Part shown: piece after piece, positions 17,926 through 25,838 of the stretch
Layout: every line of letters begins with the position of its first letter
How positions within the stretch are numbered: the stretch's first letter is position 1
DNA from: Pseudoalteromonas carrageenovora IAM 12662
Lineage (GTDB): Bacteria; Pseudomonadota; Gammaproteobacteria; Enterobacterales; Alteromonadaceae
Length of the DNA stretch: 64,000 nucleotides
NCBI RefSeq assembly: GCF_900239935.1
Contig: NZ_LT965928.1
Span: forward strand, 730,945 to 794,944
Reading direction: 5' to 3'
Position numbers and translations under genes: made by a program
The notes under the pieces: model-generated
What the model was told of the DNA's origin: nothing
What the model saw: only the letters and a program-made list of their open reading frames with translations
The model's database searches: none

Positions 17926-19809
17926 TTAGCGTTGAGTTATTTGTTGGTTTATTTCTTCAAAAATACCGGCATCGTCTATGGTTGAAGGTATTTGTAGTTC
18001 GTCGCCATCGACCAATTGGCGTAAATTTTTGCGTAATATTTTACCTGAACGAGTTTTTGGTAATCGCTCTACGCTTACTATCGTTTTAAGGCACGCTATA
18101 GCGCCTATTTGGCTGCGTACTGTTTGCACAAGCTCTTGCTCTACATCGGTAGGGGAGCCGGTAAAGTCGTTTTTAAGAACAATCATCGCCATAGGTAATT
18201 GCCCTTTTAGGTTATCGGTAACCCCAAACACAGCGCATTCGGCAACGGCTGGGTGCGCCGCGACTATTTCTTCCATTTCACCAGTTGAAAGCCTATGGCC
18301 TGCTACATTTATAACATCGTCTGTGCGGCCCATTATAAATAAGTAGCCGTCGTCATCTATGTAGCCACCATCGCCCGAAAGGTAGTAACCCGGGTACTCC
18401 GTTAGGTAACCTGTTTTAAAACGTGGTGTATTTTGCCAAATGGTTGGCATGCAACCTGGTGGCAACGGCAGTTTTATCACTACAGCACCTTGCTCGTTTG
18501 GCGCGCATTGCTCGCCATGCATATTTAGTATTTGCACATCAAACCCAGGGGTTGGCACTGTTGAGCTGCCTGGTTTTGTTGCTAATTCTTCTATGCCTAC
18601 AGGGTTACAAGCAATGGCCCAGCCGGTTTCGGTTTGCCACCAGTGATCGAGTATTGGTAGGTTGGTTTTTTCTTTTAGCCAGTTGTAAGTTGGCGGGTCT
18701 AGCCGCTCGCCCGCTAAAAATAAGCGTTTTAAACTACTGGTGTTGTATTGCTTAAAGCCCTCTGCGTTAGGGTCTTCTTTTTTTATTGCTCTAAATGCAG
18801 TTGGCGCGCTAAATAATGCATTTACCTTATACTCTTCAACCACTCGCCAAAATGCATTGGCGTCGGGAGTGCGTACAGGTTTGCCTTCAAATAAAATAGT
18901 GGTGCACCGGTACATTAGCGGCGCATACACTATGTATGAGTGTCCAACTACCCAGCCAATATCTGAAGCAGCCCAAAACACATCACCGGGCTGCATGCCG
19001 TAAACGGTTTCCATGCTGTAGTGCATAGCAACTGCGTGGCCGCCGTTTTCGCGCACAACACCTTTAGGTGTGCCTGTGGTGCCAGAGGTATATAAAATAT
19101 AAAGTGGGTCACTTGCATTTACGGCAACAGGCGCAACTTCTTTGGCGCTTTGCATTGCGTTGTCCCAATTGATATCGCGTGTAGGCGTTAATGGCGCAAT
19201 TGCTTGCTCGCGCTGATAAATAACACAATGATCTACCTTGTGTGTGGCAAGGTCTAAAGCGTTATCTAGCAGTGGTTTGTATTCAATAATGCTATCTACC
19301 TCTACGCCACATGAAGCGCTCAGTACTAGCTTTGGTTTAGCATCATCAATGCGTACAGCTAATTCGTGGGCTGCAAATCCACCAAATACCACTGAATGAA
19401 TTGCTCCTAAGCGGGCGCAGGCCAACATGCCTATTACAGCTTGGGGGATCATAGGCATGTAAATAACAACCCGGTCGCCTTTAGTAACGCCTAACGATTG
19501 CATTACACCTGCAAATTTAGCTACCTGCTGTTGTAGTTGTAAGTAACTATACGTTTGCTTGGTATTGGTTACGGGGGAGTCGTAAATGAGAGCTGTTTGT
19601 TCACCAAAGCCAGCAATTACATGCTGGTCGAGCGCTAAAAAGCTGCTATTTAATTGGCCACCGTCAAACCAGTGGTAAAGGCCGTCGTTGTCTTGTATGT
19701 AGGCGTGTTCGGGTTTTTTGTACCAAGGTAGGCGCTTTGCTTGTTCGAGCCAAAACTGCTCTGGGCTTTGCTTAAAATTATTATAATGCTGTTTATACGG
19801 GCCTAACAT
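17926..19809 (-). CDS. prpE: Propionyl-CoA/acetyl-CoA synthetase (PrpE-like AMP-forming ligase)
   Basis: 627 residues of the ANL superfamily. Visible motifs: AMP-binding P-loop YILYTSGTTGTPKG, DIGWVVGHSYIVYAPL, the acyl-pocket segment LDHWWQTETGWAI, GYYLSGDGGYIDDDGY, and the C-terminal catalytic lysine in LPKTRSGKILRK. It converts a short-chain carboxylate, CoA and ATP to acyl-CoA, AMP and PPi. Acs proteins usually read DTWWQTETG here, while PrpE-like ones have DHWWQTETGW, so propionate is the likelier substrate; acetate cannot be excluded. The methylcitrate genes are not adjacent. A good AGGAG lies before the ATG. It fits functionally with the acetate-class symporter and CrbS-like kinase at 53535-59385. 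Confidence 0.8.
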   Translation of the reverse strand: MLGPYKQHYNNFKQSPEQFWLEQAKRLPWYKKPEHAYIQDNDGLYHWFDGGQLNSSFLALDQHVIAGFGEQTALIYDSPVTNTKQTYSYLQLQQQVAKFAGVMQSLGVTKGDRVVIYMPMIPQAVIGMLACARLGAIHSVVFGGFAAHELAVRIDDAKPKLVLSASCGVEVDSIIEYKPLLDNALDLATHKVDHCVIYQREQAIAPLTPTRDINWDNAMQSAKEVAPVAVNASDPLYILYTSGTTGTPKGVVRENGGHAVAMHYSMETVYGMQPGDVFWAASDIGWVVGHSYIVYAPLMYRCTTILFEGKPVRTPDANAFWRVVEEYKVNALFSAPTAFRAIKKEDPNAEGFKQYNTSSLKRLFLAGERLDPPTYNWLKEKTNLPILDHWWQTETGWAIACNPVGIEELATKPGSSTVPTPGFDVQILNMHGEQCAPNEQGAVVIKLPLPPGCMPTIWQNTPRFKTGYLTEYPGYYLSGDGGYIDDDGYLFIMGRTDDVINVAGHRLSTGEMEEIVAAHPAVAECAVFGVTDNLKGQLPMAMIVLKNDFTGSPTDVEQELVQTVRSQIGAIACLKTIVSVERLPKTRSGKILRKNLRQLVDGDELQIPSTIDDAGIFEEINQQITQR

Positions 19810-19991
19810 AATTGGCTCCTAATACTAAATGTGTGTGAGAGACCTTACAAAAGTAGGCCTTTTTTTAAGCAATAGGTATTCGACTATGGTCGGCTAAAAG
19901 TTAATCAGAAAAGTGTTTTTTATATAGCTAAATTGACAAAATAAAGTGTGTAGCTCAGCATGGCGGGCAATTAAAATGAGTGAAAAAATTT

Positions 19992-20396
19992 ATGAGTAAT
20001 ACAGTGCGAGTAGGTGTGGCGGTTATTATTATGCGCCAAAACACTATTTTATTAGGTGAGCGAATAGGTGCACATGGTGCAAATACATGGGCAACGCCCG
20101 GCGGGCATTTAGAATTTGGCGAAAGCGTTGAGCAATGTGCAATACGCGAGGTATGTGAGGAAACAGGGCTAAATGTAAGTAAAGTAACTAAGCTAGATTT
20201 TACTAACGATTTTTTTAGTGCTGAAAATAAACATTACATTACTTTATATGTAAAAGCCGATTACGAAGGCGGTGAGCCTGTGCTAAACGAGCCAAATAAA
20301 TGTATTCAGTGGCGCTGGTGCGACATTAATAATTTACCATCGCCACTGTTTACATCACTTAAAAACTACTTAACTACAACAACGCTTACGGCTTAG
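19992..20396 (+). CDS. Nudix hydrolase
   Basis: 134 residues from this ATG. A GTG four codons upstream (19980) is also open, neither has a clear ribosome site, and the ATG leads straight into the first Nudix strand (VRVGVAVII). The complete Nudix box is present in GGHLEFGESVEQCAIREV continuing CEETGL, matching GX5EX7REUXEEXGU. It should hydrolyse a nucleoside diphosphate linked to some group X, with Mg2+; small enzymes of this MutT-like size often act on nucleoside triphosphates. It is divergent from the CoA ligase gene and its 3' end overlaps the alginate lyase gene by 11 bp. Confidence 0.85.
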   Translation: MSNTVRVGVAVIIMRQNTILLGERIGAHGANTWATPGGHLEFGESVEQCAIREVCEETGLNVSKVTKLDFTNDFFSAENKHYITLYVKADYEGGEPVLNEPNKCIQWRWCDINNLPSPLFTSLKNYLTTTTLTA

Positions 20397-21474
20397 TTGA
20401 TGGGCTTAATACTAATTTTTTAAAGCTTACTTGCGCGTAATCGCCATTTTGCTTGTCTGTAGCCCAATCACCCGTACCTAAACAACCTGGGTACCAAATT
20501 CCTTTAGCGCTTTTGGTACTACATTGGTTATACGCACCCGCTTTAAAGTAATGCCAATCGGCAGCGTAGCCATTAGGATGATCTTTATCATCTACTTTGC
20601 CATAAGCATCTACGTTATTACCTAAGTTAATAGAGTAGTTAACGTCTTTTTTGCCTTGAGCACTAAATGTAAGGTGCATAACATTTTTATGTACGTTCAC
20701 GGTGTAGCTAAACTCGTCACCTAGTGCAATACCGTTAGCCGCTGGGTCATCTGGGTTTTCCCAGGTGTTGCCCCATACAGGGTAAGTAATGTCGGTTCGG
20801 TTAGGATCTTTTTTTGGTAAGTTACGCTCGTAGTTCCAAAATACCGATCCGGTTTTATGCCCTGGCCATTTTTTGTAATAAATTTTAAGTGGTTCGTTAC
20901 CCCAGCCAAAACCCAGCTTAGTGTCTATAAGTGCCTGATCTTTACCTGCGTGAATTTGCCCTACCACCACAGAATAAGCGGCTTTTTTACTCGGATCGTT
21001 TGCACGCAGGGCTACATGATCAACTTTGAGCGTGGCTTCCATTTTTCCGCCTACTGAGCCAAAACGCTCCGATAGCGGGTGCACAGCAAGTGCAAAATTG
21101 TTTTTTGAATTTTTAGTTTTTATTTTAGTGTTTGTTCCGCGGATCATTTGTCGTAATTCACTACGGGTATTGGTTGAGTTTGCGCTGGTAAGTGCTTTAT
21201 TTGGCGAGGCAAATACCATATAACCCTGATCATCCAAGTAGAAAAAATCAGGGTGCGCGTAAGTTTGAATTTCTTTAACGTCTACTGTATCAATTTTTCC
21301 GTCGTTGTTTAAATCGACAGGTACGTTAATTTTCCAGTTTGATAAATCAAATTTTGATGCAGGGACTGCTGCATTATTTTCAAGTTTAGTATTTGTACTA
21401 GCGCAGCCCATAAATAATAAAGGAGTAACAGCAGCCAGTGCTGTGAGTTTAAAAGTAGATGTTAGATTTTTCAT
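20386..21474 (-). CDS. Alginate lyase, polysaccharide lyase family 7, lipoprotein
   Basis: 362 residues. Lipobox FMGC (lipidated Cys about residue 24). A short calcium-loop-like segment (DLNNDGKIDTVD) is followed by the PL7 beta-jelly-roll, with the three hallmark motifs RSELR, QIH (VVGQIHAGKD) and YFKAGAYNQ, which carry the Arg, Gln/His and Tyr catalytic residues. It should cleave alginate by beta-elimination; QIH rather than QVH is usually linked with activity on polyG or mixed blocks. Outer-membrane anchoring suggests surface or periplasmic digestion of brown-algal alginate. No other alginate-pathway gene is nearby, so it is an orphan here. It converges with, and overlaps, the Nudix gene. 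Confidence 0.92.
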   Translation of the reverse strand: MKNLTSTFKLTALAAVTPLLFMGCASTNTKLENNAAVPASKFDLSNWKINVPVDLNNDGKIDTVDVKEIQTYAHPDFFYLDDQGYMVFASPNKALTSANSTNTRSELRQMIRGTNTKIKTKNSKNNFALAVHPLSERFGSVGGKMEATLKVDHVALRANDPSKKAAYSVVVGQIHAGKDQALIDTKLGFGWGNEPLKIYYKKWPGHKTGSVFWNYERNLPKKDPNRTDITYPVWGNTWENPDDPAANGIALGDEFSYTVNVHKNVMHLTFSAQGKKDVNYSINLGNNVDAYGKVDDKDHPNGYAADWHYFKAGAYNQCSTKSAKGIWYPGCLGTGDWATDKQNGDYAQVSFKKLVLSPSTKP

Positions 21475-21602
21475 TGTTGTCTCTGTGTGATGATATTAAA
21501 AATGAGCGATATTAACTTCGCTTAACTTTAATCTAACATACCAATTTAAAATATCAACATTACCAATTTTTTGTCTATTTAATTTTTATAGCCCTTTTTT
21601 GG

Positions 21603-22553
21603 TTATACCAATGTGGTTTTTTGTTGCTGTTGTTTTTTGCGTTTTTTATTTAGGTGTTTGCGCTGCGCTTTTTTTACATGCTTAACTATCCACTTTGTCA
21701 TAAGGGGCATAAGTTCTGGCGCAAAGTTATGGCCCATCCCAGGGACTACTCTTAGCTTGGCTTTTTTTATAAGTGCGGCTGTTTTTTTGCCTGCACTTAC
21801 GGGTATTACCACATCGTCGCAGCCATGAATTACTAAAGTGGGCGTTTTAATTTTACGTATTAAATGTTGCCTGTTTTTACTTGCGGCCATAGCAACTAAT
21901 TGGCGCTTATAGCCATTAGGATTATATGAGCGTTTTACAATTTGAGTTGCATGCAGGCGAAGTGCGCCTTCTGTTTGCGGATAAGCAGGGCTGCCAATAA
22001 GTTGATTAAGCTTAATATTATAATTTATTGCCTCATCGTGGCTGGTATTTTTAGGCTGTAATTTTGCAAGCTTTATAAATACGCCAATGCTTTTAGCACT
22101 AAGCCTTGGCAGGCTAGAGCTCGACATAATAGTGGTTAAACTGAGCACCTTTTTTTTATGCTGTGCTGCAATTAACTGGGCTATCATACCGCCCATAGAA
22201 GCCCCCACAAAATGTGCTTTTTTAATTTTAAGGGCTGCCATAAGCGCCAGTACGTCATCAGCCATGTCATCAAGTAAGTAAGGAGTTTTAGCGCGTATTG
22301 GTAAGCGTTTACTCAACCACGATTTAAATAAGCTGGGGTTTGTGTGGTGCTCTAAGTGAGTTGAAAGACCAGTATCGCGGTTATCAAAACGAATAACTCT
22401 AAAGCCTTTTTTTACCAAGCCATAGTAAAGCGAGTCGGGCCACACGGTCATTTGTGCGCCCAAGCCCATAATTAAAATTATTACAGGGGATTTTTTATCG
22501 CCTTCGTCTTGGTAGTTAAGCGTAATACCTTGAGGTGTTTTGATTGTTCGCAT
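21603..22553 (-). CDS. Alpha/beta-fold hydrolase
   Basis: 316 residues from the ATG; the frame opens two codons earlier only with a TTG. Alpha/beta hydrolase-1 fold: MGLGAQMTVWP (oxyanion loop region), FDNRDTGLS, nucleophile GASMGG, acid in HGCDDVVIP and catalytic His in GMGHNFAP. There is no signal peptide, so it is cytoplasmic. The C-terminal 30 residues are a very basic, Gln-rich tail (KKRKKQQQQK) that may bind nucleic acid or membrane, or be disordered. It resembles the FDNRDTG subgroup of esterases/lipases with undefined substrate. The stop codon lies in a TTATACCAA sequence that echoes the end of the interspersed repeat. Confidence 0.82.
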   Translation of the reverse strand: MRTIKTPQGITLNYQDEGDKKSPVIILIMGLGAQMTVWPDSLYYGLVKKGFRVIRFDNRDTGLSTHLEHHTNPSLFKSWLSKRLPIRAKTPYLLDDMADDVLALMAALKIKKAHFVGASMGGMIAQLIAAQHKKKVLSLTTIMSSSSLPRLSAKSIGVFIKLAKLQPKNTSHDEAINYNIKLNQLIGSPAYPQTEGALRLHATQIVKRSYNPNGYKRQLVAMAASKNRQHLIRKIKTPTLVIHGCDDVVIPVSAGKKTAALIKKAKLRVVPGMGHNFAPELMPLMTKWIVKHVKKAQRKHLNKKRKKQQQQKTTLV

Positions 22554-22599
22554 AGCCAAGTAGCATTGTTAGCTTTGCTAAAATTATAGGCGCTATTTA

Positions 22600-23370
22600 T
22601 TACAACTTGTTGGCAGTGCTTGGTATGGGCAGTTGCCACTTTTGTAAAATAGCGCTGTATTCACCATTTTCTTTTATAAGTGCTAAACCTTGAGCAATTT
22701 CTTGTGCAGATTGAGAATCAAAAAGCTTGCTTGCAGCAAAATTAAGAGAAGAGGGTAGCTCATCTAGATGAATGCGTTTGGTTATTAGATTTGGGTCGAG
22801 CCCTGAACTTTCCAACTCATTATTAAGGGTGAGTGTATTCGTTACTACAAAATCGATACGATTTTTATATAGCATTTGCCAAAGTTGTTGGTAATAACTA
22901 ACAAGAACTAGGTTTTTGTTTTCTGTAAACCCTTTACGCTTTAAGTAAGCTTCGCTTGAATAGCCTCGAATGGTAGCCACTTTATATTCTTTAGCAAAAT
23001 TTAAGTGAACGACCTCATCTATGTGGCTTTTTAAACTAATTAAATAAGCATCTGCAAAATATACCTCGCCTAACCAAGTAAAGTTGTTAACACGATTTGG
23101 TGTTTTTAATAGCGATAGCATTATTGCGTTAGAATTTGCTTGCTGTTGCTTAAAAATACGTGCCATTGGCATTATTTCAAACTTGGCGGTTAAATGGCTC
23201 TGCTTTATTACTGCTTTTGCTATATCAACTAATGCGCCATCGGGTTCGTTATTTTTATTTATAAAATGATACGGCGGAAGGTCTTCGGCAATAAAAGTGA
23301 CAGAATGAGCGTTGCATAGGGCGCTATACAACATCATTACCATGGCACTAAATACAACACGCACAAACAT
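22600..23370 (-). CDS. Orphan periplasmic solute-binding protein, family 3
   Basis: 256 residues. Signal peptide to about residue 21 (SALCNAHS). An SBP family-3-type fold follows: VTFIAEDLPPYHFINKNNEPDGALVDIAKAV at the N-terminus and repeated alpha/beta lobes. There are no ABC permease or ATPase genes nearby. Orphan proteins of this kind are common in Alteromonadales and may serve as sensory or scavenging binding proteins. The ligand is unknown. It is a single gene behind the AraC-type regulator (90 bp gap), and it is unclear whether the two are co-transcribed. Confidence 0.78.
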   Translation of the reverse strand: MFVRVVFSAMVMMLYSALCNAHSVTFIAEDLPPYHFINKNNEPDGALVDIAKAVIKQSHLTAKFEIMPMARIFKQQQANSNAIMLSLLKTPNRVNNFTWLGEVYFADAYLISLKSHIDEVVHLNFAKEYKVATIRGYSSEAYLKRKGFTENKNLVLVSYYQQLWQMLYKNRIDFVVTNTLTLNNELESSGLDPNLITKRIHLDELPSSLNFAASKLFDSQSAQEIAQGLALIKENGEYSAILQKWQLPIPSTANKL

Positions 23371-23460
23371 AAATAAATCTTTTTAAGTAATATTACAGCT
23401 AGTGTAATGAGTGTAGCTTAAAAGGTATATATGTAATGTATATTTAATGTAAGTAAATAG

Positions 23461-24471
23461 TTATTTTTGGTTTTGAATATTGCCTTTTATAAATTTTAAG
23501 GGCGAGCAATTATGCCACCTCATAAAAGCACGATTGAAAGAGCTTTGATCTGTAAAACCTAAAATGTTTGATACTTCAGTAAGCGGCATATTACCTAATA
23601 AATTAACAACACGACTTTTACGTTCTTTTTCGAGTAGTTGAGCAAAAGTTAAGCTTTGTTTTTTTAAGCGCCGTTGTAATGTACGAGGCGTTACATTGAG
23701 CGCATTTGCTATGCCTAATAGGTTGCAGTTTTGCAATGTAGTTTTTGCTGTAAGTAATTGTTTAACTTTTTCACTTATACATCCTTGGCTTTTTAGGCTA
23801 GTTAACTGCTGTTCAGATAGTTGTTTAAATGTTTTATTTATAACGGCATTGTCGGTTTTAAATGCAAGGGTTAAGTAACCGCTTGGAAAGTTTATCTGGT
23901 TATATTGCGCATTACTTTTAACTGGGCAAGCAAACCACGACTCTAAGTGCTGCTGTTGCTTTAACTGCCAATTATAGGTAAAGCTAATACTACTTGGTGA
24001 AAGTGATGAGCTTATTAGCTGGCGAATAACACTCACCCACGCAGTCATATTTCGTAATACAACTTGTTCATTACAGCTCGGATGCGCCAGCCAGCGAACG
24101 GTTGCTGTGTCGCTATTTGATAAAAATTGAGCTTTACCAATATTGGCTACTAAGCTGTCGTAGTTTAAAAGCGCTTGTATTGCATTGCTAAGGTTATCGC
24201 TTGATTCAATTAAATAGCCCAGTACACCGTAATCGGCAGTGCGAATATGTTTTCCTAGCTCAAATCCAAATAGTGGGTTGTTAAGTGCCGTGCTGGCAAA
24301 ACTTAATAATGCGTTGTAACTCTGTAAGCTTATACGCGGAGCAAGTTGCTGGCTGCTTTTATTTACATACTCATTAAAACTGATGGCATTAAGTGCCGCT
24401 TTATTATCAACATCTTGAGTTTGCAAGTAATCTAAAATACTCGAAAAATAATGATCAGCCAATGTGTGCAT
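23461..24471 (-). CDS. AraC-family transcriptional regulator (AraC-type arabinose-binding N-terminal class, PF12625-like)
   Basis: 336 residues. The N-terminal domain (about 1-200) looks like the PF12625 type: FGFELGKHIRTADYGVLGYLIESSDNLSNAI is its signature. The C-terminal double helix-turn-helix (about 240-330) has NVTPRTLQRRLKKQSLTF and the final helix FTDQSSFNRAFMRWHNCSP. Its start lies 98 bp from the divergent SRPBCC/fatty-acid-hydroxylase pair, which it may regulate. Regulators of this class often sense hydrophobic or amino-acid-like ligands. Confidence 0.85.
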   Translation of the reverse strand: MHTLADHYFSSILDYLQTQDVDNKAALNAISFNEYVNKSSQQLAPRISLQSYNALLSFASTALNNPLFGFELGKHIRTADYGVLGYLIESSDNLSNAIQALLNYDSLVANIGKAQFLSNSDTATVRWLAHPSCNEQVVLRNMTAWVSVIRQLISSSLSPSSISFTYNWQLKQQQHLESWFACPVKSNAQYNQINFPSGYLTLAFKTDNAVINKTFKQLSEQQLTSLKSQGCISEKVKQLLTAKTTLQNCNLLGIANALNVTPRTLQRRLKKQSLTFAQLLEKERKSRVVNLLGNMPLTEVSNILGFTDQSSFNRAFMRWHNCSPLKFIKGNIQNQK

Positions 24472-24569
24472 TTGTCGTCTAAAGCTAATAAATGGTCGTG
24501 TATGAGCAAGTTTGCCATGTTAAGTTTTTATATGCTAGTTGAATGCTAAATAACCTCATACTGTAAATA

Positions 24570-25016
24570 ATGATTTTTATTAAAATAAAGAAAACGCTTG
24601 ATGCACCGCCTTCAAAAATAACAGAAATACTGTTAAATCATAAGCAACTAGGGCGATTTTTTAATGCTAAATTTAAGCTAATAGCGGCTGCAAATAACGG
24701 TGAACTAAAAGGGGGTAAAGGCGCTATTCGGCAAGTTGAAATGGCAAATACGGCGTTTAACGAGCAAATTATAAGTGCTAATCAAAGCCATATTTGCTAT
24801 CAAATAATAGGTAATAAACCTGTCGCTAATCACCAAGGCGATATATACCTAAGCGCAAATACATCGCTAGAAGGTTTTAAAACAAACTTAAGTTACTATA
24901 TTCAAGGCAAAGCGCCTTGGTGGCTGCCAAATATTCTTCTAAAATATGTAATTACAAAAGACATAACCCAAGCATTAAATAAATTAGAACATTATTTGCT
25001 AGCGGGTGATGTATGA
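24570..25016 (+). CDS. SRPBCC (START/Bet v1-like) family protein
   Basis: 148 residues, cytoplasmic. The pattern fits polyketide-cyclase/START-like helix-grip proteins: an N-terminal strand (FIKIKKTLDAPPSKITEIL), a Gly-rich turn (GGKGAIRQV), a series of strands and a long C-terminal helix (ITQALNKLEHYL). Such proteins bind hydrophobic ligands. Its stop overlaps the start of the fatty acid hydroxylase gene (ATGA), so the two are translationally coupled and perhaps handle the same lipid. The fold call is by pattern only. Confidence 0.6.
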   Translation: MIFIKIKKTLDAPPSKITEILLNHKQLGRFFNAKFKLIAAANNGELKGGKGAIRQVEMANTAFNEQIISANQSHICYQIIGNKPVANHQGDIYLSANTSLEGFKTNLSYYIQGKAPWWLPNILLKYVITKDITQALNKLEHYLLAGDV

Positions 25017-25834
25017 GCTCAGACATTATTTTACTCGCCCTAAGCCCGGTATTTTTGCTTTTTGTTTGCTACGAGTTTATTAAGTTTAAACGTTATTACG
25101 ACATAAAAGACAGCCTGGCAAATACTGCCTTAGCGCTACTCCATCAAGGTGCTGATACACTTGCTTTATTACTGCTAATGCCTTTTTTTTATTGGCTGTA
25201 TGAATACAGGTTATTTGATATTGAACTAAGTATTTTAAGCATAGCTTTTGCCTTTTTACTACAAGATTTTTTATATTATTGGTTTCATCGGGCATCGCAT
25301 CATATTCACTGGCTGTGGGCTGCGCATGTAGTGCATCACAGCTCTACCAAAATGAATTTTACAACTGCATTTAGGCAAAGTGTAATGTACCCCGTAGCGG
25401 GTATGTGGGTATTTTGGCTACCTATAATCTTGCTAGGCTTTGACCCATTAACCGTATTTAGCGTAGTAGCACTTAATTTGGCGTATCAATTTTTTGTGCA
25501 TACGCAAATAGTAGGCAAGTTAGGCTGGTTTGAAAGCGTATTTAATACGCCGTCTCACCATCGGGTTCATCATGCGATTAATAAAAGCTACCTTGATAAA
25601 AACTTTGCAGGCGTGCTTATTATTTGGGATAAGCTATTTGATACCTTTGTAGAAGAAGATAAAAATCAGCCATGCAAATACGGCATAGTAGGGCAATTAA
25701 ATAGTAATAGCCCACTGCTGATAACGTTTCATCAGTGGGCTCATTTATTTAAAAGTGCGTTCATAGCAAAAGGTTTAAAAGCTAAATGTAAGGCAGTACT
25801 TGGCTACCCAACAAGTAGCGTTAAAGTTAAATAA
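25013..25834 (+). CDS. Fatty acid hydroxylase / sterol desaturase family membrane enzyme
   Basis: 273 residues with about four transmembrane helices. The histidine clusters that bind the di-iron centre are visible: HRASHH (about 93-98), HVVHHS (about 106-110) and HHRVHH near residue 183, with upstream and downstream single histidines. The family hydroxylates or desaturates lipids with O2 at the membrane. Bacterial members modify fatty acids, carotenoids or hopanoids/sterols. Its coupling to an SRPBCC protein suggests a lipid substrate handed over by that partner. It converges with the DUF4105 gene with a 4-bp gap. Confidence 0.87.
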   Translation: MSSDIILLALSPVFLLFVCYEFIKFKRYYDIKDSLANTALALLHQGADTLALLLLMPFFYWLYEYRLFDIELSILSIAFAFLLQDFLYYWFHRASHHIHWLWAAHVVHHSSTKMNFTTAFRQSVMYPVAGMWVFWLPIILLGFDPLTVFSVVALNLAYQFFVHTQIVGKLGWFESVFNTPSHHRVHHAINKSYLDKNFAGVLIIWDKLFDTFVEEDKNQPCKYGIVGQLNSNSPLLITFHQWAHLFKSAFIAKGLKAKCKAVLGYPTSSVKVK

Positions 25835-25838
25835 AGCC

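Noticed and set aside
19841..19866. GACCTTAC...GTAGGCC plus seven T as a plus-strand terminator
   Set aside because: The stem is imperfect and no plus-strand gene lies upstream; it falls in the leader of the minus-strand CoA ligase.
21600..21612. TTATACCAATG at the end of the alpha/beta hydrolase gene as a further repeat copy
   Set aside because: Only about 9 bases match the terminal inverted repeat and no interior sequence is present; too short to call.
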